Assembly: GCA_950295325.1 (NCBI GenBank)
Contig: OX485803.1
Coordinates: 53,893,554-53,957,553, forward strand
Length of the DNA: 64,000 nt
Origin: Polytrichum commune
Taxonomy: Eukaryota; Streptophyta; Polytrichopsida; Polytrichales; Polytrichaceae
Direction: 5' to 3'
Under the pieces are notes generated by a model, which was given only the letters and a program-made list of their open reading frames with translations, had not been told where the DNA came from and searched no databases. Made by a program: the position numbers and the translations under genes. Positions 48,787-60,047 of the stretch are shown here, piece after piece (position 1 is the stretch's first letter; the number at the start of each line of letters is the position of its first letter).

Positions 48787-51700
48787 TGATTTTTGACATG
48801 GATGAACGGGCTCTACTAAATCAAGCTTTGGGTAAGTTGAGGGCCAATTTGTTCCGACTGAAATCCACTACACCCTTCATACATGTGCCGGTGGCCCCGA
48901 TGATTTTGACACACCTTGATAATTTTGGTCAATCTAAATTTGCTTCTCCACTCCATGTTTGAGCCCACGGTATCATAAGAGGTGTAAAAAGTGTAGTAAA
49001 ATTCAAGGTCTTTGATATTAGTTCTAGAGTCAAACTATCTAAAATAGAAGAAGACATGGATTGTAGAATGGCTCATTGTGTTTTCACCTTCCCAAATGGA
49101 CGAGCTTACCTATAGTAGATACCATTTAGAAGCTCTAACTAGAGAAAAGAATTTATTACATACAAGCATACCTCTCGTTCATCCAACAAAAAACCCTGAA
49201 ATAATATGCAACCCAAAGGTTATTATTTTTAGTTGATTTGACCATAACATTATTCAACCATGTGGTTTAGTTCCATTGACCTTGGAATATGTCAATTATA
49301 TTTTTGGACCCTTGGAAAAAAAGTAGTAATATTTGTTTACTATTCGTACATGTAGGCTAACACTTGGGAACATAAGTGGAGTTGTATTCTTGACCTACTC
49401 ACATGAATCATTGTTCATCCCGACACTATTCATTCGGGCATTACTTGCTAAAATACTATACATAGCAACACTATTCACAACATTCGTACTATTCATACCG
49501 TCACTATTCATTATTCAGAACATCGTTAATTTCTTCTTATTATCTATGCCCCCCCCCCCAATGAAGGTAGGATAATGAAGCCATGTCATATGTTAAATAT
49601 AGAATGAAACACAACCATGCAATTGAATAATGCTATGAAACCATAATCAAGTTTCTAAAACCTAAAATTAGCATATCCCAAATAATTAAAGGTGGATCGG
49701 CTACAAACCTATAATAGGTCACGTCTTATGTTGGATGGATGAGAGGTATGCTTGCATGCAAATGTTCCCTCTCTCTCTCTCCGCGCTCTAGCCCATCCAT
49801 ATGTCTATCCACACTTACATAGACGTGATTTATTAAAAGGGGCAAGCCATTAATCAATTGGCCTCGATCATTGGCGTCCAAGGAGAATAGTGGCCATTCC
49901 TAGGAGTTGTCATAGCCCAGCCCCATGCCCTTGGGATGCTGCTTAGTAGTTGGCCCACAAACCTATATTATGTACATGTTCATCGCAAAACACGGAAAGT
50001 ATCTACAACTCCATACGCTATATATGTATATCTATCTATGGTGACTGCTCATTCCAACCAAGCTTTGCTTCTTACAACTCATAACTCTCAAAAGCCAAGA
50101 TAAGTTCTTATGTACTAGAATTTCTTTTCTTTTCTTAACGGATTGGGACATACGACTAGCACTTTAACATTCCTCAATGCACTTGGTTTGTTATGTGGGG
50201 GTCCCATCATACCACAATTAAATTCCAACGCAAAGAGACAATGCGAATCTCGGGGGTGGGGTTAGTGCGAGTCATGACCAACCCGGGGACCATCTATCTT
50301 GAAGTTATTGGCAGTTGTGTTTCATTTGTAGAACTGGTGGTGGTGAGACCCACATTAGTTGATGTCGAGGGGTCGGCGCGTCTGATAGTGGCCTACATGT
50401 GGAGCCAGTGGCTTGCCTTCCTTAGGACTGTCAGTTGGCCCATCTTCCTTAGGATCAATCTAAAAGAGAACAAGGCAAGGGTACTGAAAAATGTTATGAT
50501 AATAGGGCGCGATGAGGACTAACACTATCTTGACATATTGTTTTGAGGACGTTACTCATGTAAACAATACTTCTGCATGTGTTACATGTCATGAGTTTCC
50601 ATCAAGACGAGTGAGTGGAAGATCGAAGGCTAACGGTCATCATAGATAATCAAACCCTCGACCTCGTGAATCCAACTACTTGTTTCTCATCTGGGGTCTT
50701 TTAAGAACATCCCCGTCCACATATTTTCATGATTTCAAATACTTCCACTACATCTATGGAAGTCCCACTATAAGAGCTCCTCAATAAACAACAAAAATTA
50801 ACAACCATGCATATGAAAGGATTTGTGTTGAGTGCCCTATTGAAATTTGATTCAAAAGTAGATTCTTCCCTAGTTAAATGAACCAACAACTATCAGGACA
50901 TGGTTTTTTTCTCCACTTCTATATGGCCATCTCTCTCTCTCTCTACAATTTTAATTCTATAAAAGGATTTAGAGTTTAGCCCCTCCTACTCTCCACTATT
51001 TGGCTTGATGAACGCGTGCTTCAAACTTTCTCGTCTCGGCTCGTCTCCAATGTACAAAGAGGGCCATTGCATTGTGGCTACGACTTTTATCTACAATGTG
51101 ATAATGGTGGTGGGCTTACTCATAACATTACTCAACCACCAAGGTGTTGCACCTATAGTTTCAAGAGTTTCGGGAATTTTCAAAGAACGATATCTTGTTT
51201 ATGTTGGACCACCCTTACAAAAATAAATAAAAATAAAATAGTACTCAACTTGAGCATTGTTCATTTTACATGGACAAATCTCTAGTTGGGGTTCCTTATC
51301 AAAGCATGCTCTCTATATAGTTTAATCAAATTTCGGGCCAACTGGTCACAATCAATAACAAAGTTGTGCCATATGATATGTGGTGGGATCCCCCAGTCTA
51401 CTCCGATTCACATGCAATTTCTACATAGTCTCAACTTATAGATTTTGTGACCGGGCTAGTAGCTCACCCCATATAGCAAAGGGAGTTGTCAGACGAGCAT
51501 TACTAATGTCATGCTCTGTTAGACCTTGGAGAAGGTTAATTTTATTTGTGGCATGATGGAATTTGTTTGTAGTTTGGCCACTGGTTCACATGTGTGAGAG
51601 CATTGACTTTGCTTTATTTATTTGTTTATGTATAGCAATTTGCTTGTTGATGACAACAAACAAATTGTATAACAATGTTACAATTTGCAAAAGTTACTTG

Positions 51701-53250
51701 ACAAGTTGGTTGCATGGACATGTGTGAGGGCTGCAACATCTACAAAATGTGTTGCTCTTATCTTTACCCAAGGATGTTGTGATGTACCCGAGGATGTACC
51801 TATTGTGATATATTTCAATGACTTTTTTTAATTGAACAAAAATATTTATCTAGGTCTATATGGTAATTGGATTTGTTGCATTCCAAAAAGAACTTGATTT
51901 GATGAGGAGTTGCCATTTCAAGGGATGCGACACTCACTTGTGCGCTGTCCTTATCCATCTTGTTGTGATTGCTATAATCTCTTGGATTTCACAATAGAGG
52001 AATCCGTAAATTGGCCAAAAGAAGGGTCCAATTCATTATTTTTAGAGAAATTTTATCAAATTCATATAATTGTATCATGTATTGAGTCCTAAAGGAAGAT
52101 TGAATGTTGCTAAAAAAAGAAATAATTCATGAGTTTGGAATCTTGAGTTGAGTCCCTAGAGTATGCATCAAACTTCTACATGCAGGTCAAAGTGACATCC
52201 ACCTCCTTCATTAGGCCGAGTTTATGTCACGCTCTTGATATTCAAACTCTAAGGTACAGTCACTGAGAGGCAGGTGGATCGATGTGGGAGCGATGAGAGG
52301 CAGACAAGGGCATTCCCTCACTGCGAGCATAAGCGAACACACACACACACATACTAGGATCTGACAACGTGAGCTTCAGAGGACCCCCAAACATAGAAAG
52401 AAGACAACATGGAGAGAAGAAGCAACAAGAAGCTCAAGAGCCACTCAACACAACAAAGGCACGCAAATCCAATAGTAGACAACTTGAAAGGACTTGTCTC
52501 AACTTTCTTGCTTTATTAGGGTTTGTATTCTACACACTTCCCAGCGACAGCCGGCCAACTACAACCCCCCCCCCCTCAACAATAATACTACAATGCGCGC
52601 ACTACTCCCCTCTCCTCTCCCCTAGATCTACACTGGCAACCCACATTCACGCCAATGCCTGGCTACGGGCATTACTTTTTCTTTCTCTTTTTCTTCGAAA
52701 TCTAAAAAGCGAGTCCATAATATAGTCACACAAGTTTCATATAAAAATCTCCAAAGCCTCTTCGCTTTTCAATTAAACTCATTCTTGCCCCTCAAACCCA
52801 GTTAAAAGTTCACTCTTTGCTTGAAACACATGATTACTATCTGGATTACTTTACGGATAAGTCTATTAACAAGGGCTCATTTGAAATTGAAAATACCCGA
52901 TTATAGCTTGATGATAATCATGAGATTGCTAAAGGATGTAAGGAGCACTTTTAAGGTGTGCATCTTTTGCAGTGGGAATTAATGGACACAGACAAGATGT
53001 TTCCGTTACCAAAGCTTCCTTTCCAATGTACTCTCTACGGCCTCTCCACTTAAAGACTTGGGAGAAACTTCAGTTTAAGTACACGAGTACACATAAAGCT
53101 ACGATTTCCAATTTGTAACACAAAACGGGCCTACAGAGTGCACATGGTACCTTTAAAAAAGAATAAAATTTGAGAGGGAGTTGATGACATGTAAGAGATT
53201 TCACAAGCTATGTATCTTCCCTTTCGAGTCAGCCCTAATATAACTAGATA
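47536..53250. other. Intergenic, no gene recognised
   Basis: The longest frames (48018-48341, 50193-50522, 51005-51285 and 52369-52725) show no known domain, no codon-level conservation cue and no matching splice neighbours. About 49140-49260 resembles about 54040-54180 (a shared dispersed repeat around CTCTCGTTCATCCAAC / CTCTCATTCATCCAAC). Pyrimidine-rich, C-run and AC-run stretches occur at 49775-49790, 49551-49560, 52337-52351 and 52566-52576. Confidence 0.55.
48749..48784. repeat. (AG)n microsatellite, about 18 units
   Basis: An uninterrupted AG run in non-coding DNA. Confidence 0.97.
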
Positions 53251-53258
53251 TAGAGAAT

Positions 53259-53484
53259 CAATGATCGGGGAGAACTGGCAGTTAGTTACAAATGAACCGT
53301 TGGAGTTTGAGAAATAACCGGTTGAAGTTCGAGATTGCAAGAAAATTACCGATCATTTTAGAGGAATTTATAGAATGAACACCAATTTGATAAAAGAAAA
53401 CCGGAGGATGTCGACATGTAACCGGTTGGACTTGCAAACACTGGGATCTCGATCGATTATGTCCAAAAATCTCCCCGATCACTG
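53259..53484 (+). mobile_element. hAT-type MITE, family H, copy 2 (226 bp)
   Basis: The ends CAATGATCGGGGAGA and, inverted, CAGTGATCGGGGAGA are 14/15 identical. A perfect 8-bp duplication TAGAGAAT flanks it (53251-53258 and 53485-53492). This is the best-preserved copy and defines the family. Confidence 0.93.
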
Positions 53485-53492
53485 TAGAGAAT

Positions 53493-54865
53493 GGTATGCT
53501 AAATTCCTAAAAGAAAGGCCATCCATTATCACCATACGAGTCCCACACAACACACCCTTTGCCACTACAAAATTTGTAAAAACATTGGTGTCTTGAAAGA
53601 TGTGTTGTGTGAGATCCGTTTGGTGGTAGTAACTAGTGTCCATGCCACTTTTGAGAGAAGTAAAATGGGTCCAAAAAGGTAAAGGAATGATGTCAATTGC
53701 ACGATTCCCTAGCTCCCATTCGTGTCTTGGTCATTGTTTTGTTTTGAGCGGGCTATCATCTAACTCAATAGGACCCTATTGCAAAGCTTTGACCCACAGG
53801 TGAGCATATTTCAACTATTTGCATGTAGGTAGTACACCACGTTGGAGATTATTTATGCACTTTATGGGCATTCTTTGGTGATAAACGGGTTTCTAATTGC
53901 GCAAGTGTCCATAAGCACATGTGTTTCTTCTTCTTCTTCTTCTTCTTTTGACCTTTTTATAATGTTAAGTGAAAGTTGAATTCCATGTTCATTCCTTGGC
54001 CATATGCAAGTGTTATTATGGAATTTATGGGCATTTCTTTTTATGAGGGCTTCTCTAGAACATTTGCATCTAAACGTTTCTCTCATTCATCCAACACTAA
54101 GCCTTGATATAATATGCATTCTAGAGGTTACTTGTTTTAGTTAATTTGACACCAAAATTAGTGTAGTTGAACACATTTGTGACGAATCGACCACAAATGT
54201 TTAAAGGTCAAGTTTTGAGCATGGATGGGTGACATGGAGATGACATTTACACTCCTATGACTCAATTCCTACTCGACCCCCAATCCCATGTCAAAATCTT
54301 GGTTTACACAAGGGACGAACTACATTTGAATTTATTTGCAAGGTCCATTGCTTTGTAAGTTGAGTAACTTGTCCTCTATCTATCCACCCCCTTCTCATAC
54401 TGAGAGAGCCCTCATTTGATCTTTTTTTCTTTTCTTTTGACAACTTGTTCACTCCTGACACCACCAACATATGAGTCCTAGGCAATTATCATATCTCAAT
54501 GAAAAACAATGCCATTCTATCTTAATGGTAGATTTGCGGATTTTTCAATGACGCAAGGCAATTGCCATGACTGTTGTGGTTGTAGTGCAAGTTGCAAGGG
54601 TGGTACCATGGCCGCCACTGACAATCCTATTACAATATACTCACTAAACACAATAGTTTGTGGTTAGATATCCTCTCACGGAATTAACCTCCAACCATTG
54701 ATTTGTGAATAACCCTATTCATCATTAATGTTTTTGGAGGGGAGGAGGAAGCTCGTTATTATAACAACAAGTCCACAATACCTTATCAAAGAGGGTATGC
54801 GGACCTTTTCTTGGTCTACTCAATAAGTTTTTAGGAGATGTAATGATTGGAGACTGTGCACATAC
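53493..54865. other. Intergenic, no gene recognised
   Basis: A (CTT)n run lies at 53927-53949. About 54040-54180 and 54470-54560 resemble 49140-49260 and 47540-47640, so they are dispersed repeats. No convincing coding region. Confidence 0.6.
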
Positions 54866-54868
54866 TTA

Positions 54869-55467
54869 GGGCCACTTCAAACATGAGCCAAGAGCCGTGA
54901 CCCTGTAATGGTGAGGACCCTTGACTCTCATCCAAAGGCCATACCATGGGTGTTGGGAAAGCCGCTTTATGTAATCACGGGCCCTCAAGCATAGTGTGAA
55001 GTGAGAATGGACCATGTTGCGGGACCATTGCATATTTTATTGGCAGAAAAAGAGGGGAGGATTTGGTTTTAACGTAATATGTTTCAAACTCTATCAATTT
55101 AAGAGAATTACTTGATGATGTTTGTCTATCCTTGAATCTATTCTAGAACATGCCTTGCAATCTGTCCTGAAATCGGTCTTGCTAGAAAAAAAATCTAAAA
55201 AAATCACGGTCTTCTAGAATTTGCGTCAGGCCCACCTCCAAGAGGTGGGCCTGACGCAAATCCTGGTAGACCATGCACCCTTATCCACAACCTGCCATGT
55301 AGGATTCCATGTAGGCTTTTCATCCACGAACTTTTCTTTGGGCCTTTAGACCTTCACCTCCTAGTGTGAAGTGAACTTGGACGGTCTCCGCCTTTTCGAC
55401 CAATGAGAACTCTTACATTGCCATGGTCATGGGCCTTAAGCCTTAAGCCTTGTGTGTGAAGTGGCTC
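54869..55467. mobile_element. PIF/Harbinger-type (Tourist-like) MITE, 599 bp
   Basis: The left end is GGGCCACTTCAAACATGAG; the inverted right end is GAGCCACTTCACACACAAG. A TTA duplication lies at 54866-54868 and 55468-55470. It contains a perfect 20-bp hairpin at 55219-55261. Its interior (about 55225-55330) is shared with 57106-57200 inside the element at 56341-57327, so the two are relatives. Confidence 0.85.
55219..55261. repeat. Perfect 20-bp hairpin with 3-base loop
   Basis: ATTTGCGTCAGGCCCACCTC (55219-55238) is followed by CAA and then its exact complement (55242-55261). Imperfect pairing extends outward to about 55209-55273 (GGTCTTCTAG against GGTCTACCAG). Confidence 0.95.
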
Positions 55468-55470
55468 TTA

Positions 55471-56337
55471 CAGTGAATAACACACAAAATAGAGAAATAA
55501 AATGCTTCGTTTCATTCCCAAAATACATACAAGGCCACACGGACTTGCACCAGGATATGCTTATCGGTTTGAGGTGCCCTATAATGATATTATTACTCTT
55601 CCAATTGCATTCCTGGACTCCAACAAGTTCATACCCTGACCTTGACAGGGTATCAGCCTGTAATATTTGGGCAAGGCTGGTCATGAGTTCGGTCAACATC
55701 CCTTTTTCTTTTTGGGTGGACCTCAACAAGGACGTAGTAGGGGCTCAATCTAACATGAAACATATGCATGTGGGTATGTGGGTGTTATTTGGTTCGGTTT
55801 TCATGTTCTCCAACTTCCACCCATTACATTTACACAACAAAATCCGTGTTGCATTAACAAATCTAACATGAAACATATGCAAAAACTAGTTTGAAAATAA
55901 GATCTTTCCTGGTTTAGTTATGGTTACCTGAACTAGATACATAGGTTCTCCCAATTGTGTTCACTATTGAGTGGAGAGTAGTTATTAATATTTGAAGATG
56001 TAGGTCCAGTTTCTTTTAAACATGTGTCTTTATGATGCTTGCTCTTTGATCCTCACAAAACCACGTTACATTGAAATCTAGGGGTCCAAATAGGAATACA
56101 AGCCACTTAAGACCCATCCACCTTGGATTTCGTCAACTGCGGCTACTACATTTTCCTATTAGTGTGGGCACACCTCAAATAAAAAGAAAAACTCACTCTT
56201 GTATTCACGATAAATTTTTTGGAGCAACGGGCCTTTTAAAAAAAAAGGTATGGCGGCTTCTTCACACTTGTGTCTTTACATTCCAATTTTGGTTTAAGTA
56301 GGTACACCAAATTATTTGATCTAGTGTGCGTGGCATA
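55471..56337. other. Intergenic between two related MITEs
   Basis: The 139-codon plus frame that starts inside the MITE at 55452 and runs to 55871 has no domain, and its N-terminal codons lie in the MITE end. The word ATCTAACATGAAACATATGCA occurs twice (about 55749 and 55860). No gene is supported. Confidence 0.6.
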
Positions 56338-56496
56338 TTAAGGCACGTTTACACCAAGGGATTAGGCCATGGCTCTTAATTGACCGTGGTACCCCACTTT
56401 TTGGATGGGGCCATAAAGAAGTCCATGGACTATAGCTAGATTTTTTTGAAGGGCACGGGCCCCTAGTGTAAACCCAAATTTCCATAGCAAGTCTAG

Positions 56497-57087
56497 TAGG
56501 GGTAGAGCCAGGGGGGGGGGCTGAGCCTCCTTGACATCACTAGTAGAAACTATGCCAAAACGACTACATACTTTTCTTTTTTGTTATGCAACTGCAATGT
56601 TAAAATTTTGGGGCGTGTAATATACCGTTGGAAAAGTGTTTCCAAGACCTTTCCAACGGTATATTACAAGCCCCCAAATTCCTAAAACCACAATTGGTAA
56701 AACTAAAAAAAATTGTAGTTGTTTAGCGATTGTAGAGCAAGCTGGTCAAAAGAACCATAATGGGAAAACAATTGCGATTCTTTTTAGCAATGTTTTCTAC
56801 GAGTGCATTGAAGGAAAGTCGGGAAACTGCTTATTATTGGCGATGTCTATCAGCGATGATTGGATGGTCAATCTAATATCATCTTCATCGAAAAAACCAT
56901 TGCCAAAGCTTTGGATATTAATGACATTATCATTTTTTATGGGGATGTTAGCTCGATGAGTCCAAATCTCTCAATAAATAATCAGATTTGACCACCTATT
57001 CAAATTTGAAAATAAAATATACACTGGATATTTCCATATTATGAGGTCAACCCCCCCCCCCGGATCAAAAACCTGGCTCTGCCCCTA
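56497..57087. mobile_element. hAT-like MITE, middle layer of the nest
   Basis: The left end TAGGGGTAGAGCCAGG and inverted right end TAGGGGCAGAGCCAGG form terminal repeats, each followed inward by a homopolymer G run. The flanking 8-mers AAGTCTAG (56489-56496) and GAGTTTAG (57088-57095) match at 6 of 8 positions, suggesting an aged hAT-type duplication. Confidence 0.75.
56538..56805. mobile_element. CACTA-type MITE, inner layer of the nest (268 bp)
   Basis: It starts CACTAGTAGAAA and ends TTTTCTACGAGTG, with a CAT duplication on both sides (56535-56537 and 56806-56808). The arms are long inverted repeats around a centre near 56650. It is related in sequence to the CACTA MITE at 58426-58758. 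Confidence 0.9.
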
Positions 57088-57639
57088 GAGTTTAGTCAGG
57101 CCTACCTTCAAGAGTCGTCCCAAAAAAATTCCCTACAATACGGCCAACATTATTCATACTTGCCATGTGGGATTCCGTGTAGATTTTCATCCACTAGAGA
57201 TGTTATGGGTTGTAGTTCAAAACTAACCTTGTGTAAACCTAAAGTAGGGGTTCATGAAATACTCAACTAATGAAAATTCAAGGAGTCTCAAGAGCCATGG
57301 CCTAATGCCCTTCATGTAAACAAGCCCTTAGTTTTAGAAAACATTCGTATTGTCCACCTAGTTGAAACTTTTATGGTTAATAACTTATGTGTTATCACAA
57401 GAAAAGCCTTGAAAGTGCATGCCACCATTTGAGGTGCCATAAAATTTTATGATGAAAGTCAATGTGGGCCACAATGAACCAGGAATTTTGGTGTGGTTTG
57501 CACTCACAATAGAGTAATGCAAACAGTCTTCCGATCAAATTCTCCTTGAGTTGACTAAACATGAGTTTAAAGGCGTAACCATAAGCCATAAAGCTCCTCA
57601 AGTTCTCTTAAGGCTTAAATTAATATAGTGTCAGGCTAT

Positions 57640-58425
57640 TAGCTTGTCATACTAGGGTGAGTGCACCAAGCTAGTGCGTCACACATGGTGAAATTATGTC
57701 CAACATTGGTGTTAAACAAAGATGTCCCCTCTCCCTCACAGTATTTGGCATGTACATTGATGAACTTGAAACATATTTGGATGAGATCGATGGGTATTCT
57801 CTGTGTTTATTCACCAAAGTGGTTGCCATTCTTCTTTATGTTGACAATGTTGTTCTACTCTCTAAATCATGAGTAGGCTTACAAAGACTTTTGAACAAGC
57901 CATATGAGGTTTGCACTTCTTCTAGCCTTGAAGTCAATTTACCTAAGACTAAAATCATGATATTCGGCCGCAACAAAAGGAAATTAAACCGAGAATTAAA
58001 CCAAGAGGCATTTACCTAGATACAAACCAAATTGAGATCACCCAATGAATAGAAACACCTTGGGATGGATTTTTATTCACATGGCCACTTTGAGCCATCT
58101 AGTAAAAGAAGAAGAATCACAAGTATGAATGCCTTGATGGTCACTTTAAGGAAAGAACCAGTAGTTGGAGTCACATGTTGGGAACTCAAATCCCATCTAT
58201 TCAAGGCTTTTGTGCTTCCTACTTTCACATATGGCACTAAAATTTGGGGAGGTGACTTGGAAGGTTTTCGAGAAGGGCATGAGGATGCATATGATGTCTC
58301 ATGTCAAAGTGCATTCTTCAACTACCTATCATATTTTGCTGACTGAATTTGGAGAACTTCCCATAGAGTTATATGCTCTCAACCTTACTATTGGCTTTCA
58401 ACAACGGCTTGCCCACCTATCCCCC
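57640..58425 (+). pseudogene. LINE reverse transcriptase, decayed (5' part)
   Basis: The plus-strand frame shows GVKQRCPLS..FGMYIDELE, then ILLYVDNVVLLS, in which the catalytic YxDD box is altered to YVDN. GLQRLLNKPYEVC and LEVNLPKTKIMIF follow, in the order of non-LTR (LINE) reverse transcriptases. Stops break the frame (for example after LLSKS near 57871). A downstream frame from 58065 continues with HLGMDF, SMNALM, VLPTFTYGTKIWGG, the conserved stretch after the polymerase domain. The sequence runs directly into the CACTA MITE at 58426. Only the polymerase region and later parts survive; the endonuclease region is not visible upstream. Confidence 0.85.
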
Positions 58426-58758
58426 CACTAGTAGAAAACATGGTAAAAAAGAACCGTAGTCGTTTTCCCATTGCGGTTCTTTTGACCACCCTGATCTGCA
58501 GTCACCAAACAACTGCGGATTTGTTTTTTTGGTTTTACGACTGTAATTTAAAATTTTTTGGGGCTTATAATATACCGCTAGATAGGTCTTGAAAATACCT
58601 TTCCAACGGTGTATTACATGCCCCCGTAATTTCAAAATTGCAGTCATAAAACCAAAAAAACAAATGTGCAGTCGTTTGGTGACTACAGATCAGGGTGGTC
58701 AAAAGAACCGCAATGGGAAAACGACTACGGTTCTTTTTTACCATGTTTTCTACTAGTG
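58426..58758. mobile_element. CACTA-type MITE inserted in a LINE (333 bp)
   Basis: The ends are CACTAGTAGAAAACATGG and its exact complement. A CCC duplication flanks it (58423-58425 and 58759-58761). The arms are near-complementary for about 150 bp each, so the transcript would fold into a long hairpin. The interior words (GTCGTTTTCCCATTGCGGTT, ATATACCG, TTTCCAACGG) are shared with the element at 56538-56805. Confidence 0.95.
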
Positions 58759-58761
58759 CCC

Positions 58762-59420
58762 TCTTGGTTAGTAAGTAAAGCAACCTCACTCTCCCAACAC
58801 CTGGCCGAACAAGGATTTAAAACATGGCACAAATCGACAACCCATGTGGAAGTCATTATGGGGTTTATCTCACTAGGAAACCCATGACATCCCAACCACA
58901 TCAAAAATAGCATATGATGATATCAAGGTGGTTTTTCTTGCTAAAGAGTGCAACTCTTTGCATCTCTTAGGGAAGAAACTACATCACCTCCACCTCACAA
59001 ATTTTCTCAAATACAAATGTGAATTGTACTTGAAGCAACCATTGACTCCACCACAATGCAAGATCATTGTTGCCTACCGCACCTTGAACCATAGACTTGC
59101 CATTTAATTTTGGACAATGGACAACTATCCCCATATCTATAGATTCTAGACTATGCCACTTTTGCTCCTATAATGCAATTGAAAATGAGGCACATTTTGT
59201 GTCGGAATGTCCCCTATATAACTGCATTAGAGATAAGTGTGCATCACTATTTGAGAACACAGTTCCAGGGAACCTCGAGTCTTTCTTTCAATTAGACCAT
59301 CAAGTTGACATTAGCCTCAATCTCACAGAGGCTACCGCACTCCGCCACTCTAGAGAATTAGCACACCTTGATGTACTTTCAATCTCATTAACCTTTTCGG
59401 CTTCTGGACTTTAAAATCAA
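58762..59420 (+). pseudogene. LINE reverse transcriptase, decayed (3' part with zinc-binding tail)
   Basis: The LINE frame resumes after the MITE. From 59097 it encodes a tail with CHFCSYNAIENEAHFVSECP, the C-x2-C...H-x4-C zinc-binding module found near the C-terminus of plant LINE proteins, followed by LYNCIRDKCASLF. Several frame breaks make it non-functional. Confidence 0.8.
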
Positions 59421-59439
59421 TTCCATTCATTTCATCTCA

Positions 59440-59635
59440 TAGGGACCTACATTTTGAACTACATTAGCTCTTTCAATGTAGTTAGAAATGAGTCACACTT
59501 TGTGTTCGGGTGGCCTCCATATAACTTCATTGGAGATAAGTTTCAATCATTATTTGAGAATCTAGCATTAGGGCGTCTCAAGTCTTTCTTTCAGTTGGAT
59601 CATGAAGTCAATATTAGCCTCTAAATGCAAATTGT
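59440..59635 (+). repeat. Second, partial copy of the LINE tail
   Basis: About 59475-59630 repeats 59165-59320 with divergence (GAAATGAGTCACACTTTGTGT against GAAAATGAGGCACATTTTGTG; TCTTTCTTTCA; GACATTAGCCTC against AATATTAGCCTC). It lies in the same orientation about 310 bp downstream. Confidence 0.8.
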
Positions 59636-59697
59636 TGAACTGACCATGACGAGAAGCTCATTACTAGAGTGTGGCATTGAACAATGTTGCTTTGAAG

Positions 59698-59932
59698 CAA
59701 TGTCCGGGGAGATTTTTTGGGCATAAGCGGTTAACATCCTAGTATTTCCAAGCGCAACTGGCTACACGATGACATCTTTCGGTTTCTTTTTGCTTATTTA
59801 AGATTGCCTTATTCATTCTAAAATTCCCTAAAATAATGGGTAGTTTTTTCGTGAAGTCTTGAACTTCAATCGGTTATTTCTTAAACTCAACCGGTTTATA
59901 TGTAACTAGCGGCCGGTTCTCCCTGTTCATTG
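59698..59932 (-). mobile_element. hAT-type MITE, family H, copy 3 (235 bp, reverse)
   Basis: It is the reverse complement of the copies at 43706 and 53259, with ends CAATGTCCGGGGAGA and, inverted, CAATGAACAGGGAGA. The flanks CTTTGAAG and CTTTACTA share only the first four bases clearly, so the duplication has decayed or been altered. Confidence 0.8.
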
Positions 59933-60047
59933 CTTTACTAAAGCTGTGTTGTGTGTGACCTCCCCGGTCAAAGCAAGCTCGTGCATTAACTTACATGTGT
60001 TTTATAAAGCCTAAATCCAATCAATCTGGGCCATGGACATATTTATA

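Larger units (their letters stand above)
56341..57327. mobile_element. PIF-type MITE, outer shell of a three-level nest
   Basis: The left end AGGCACGTTTACACCAAGGG continues to ATTAGGCCATGGCTCTT. The inverted right end GGGCTTGTTTACATGAAGGG continues to the same ATTAGGCCATGGCTCTT. A TTA duplication lies at 56338-56340 and 57328-57330. Removing the nested element 56497-57087 leaves about 0.4 kb, the size of a normal MITE. Confidence 0.85.

Noticed and set aside
52369-52725. 118-codon plus frame as a small gene
   Set aside because: Low-complexity sequence with a C run and pyrimidine tracts, no domain, and no splice or promoter support.
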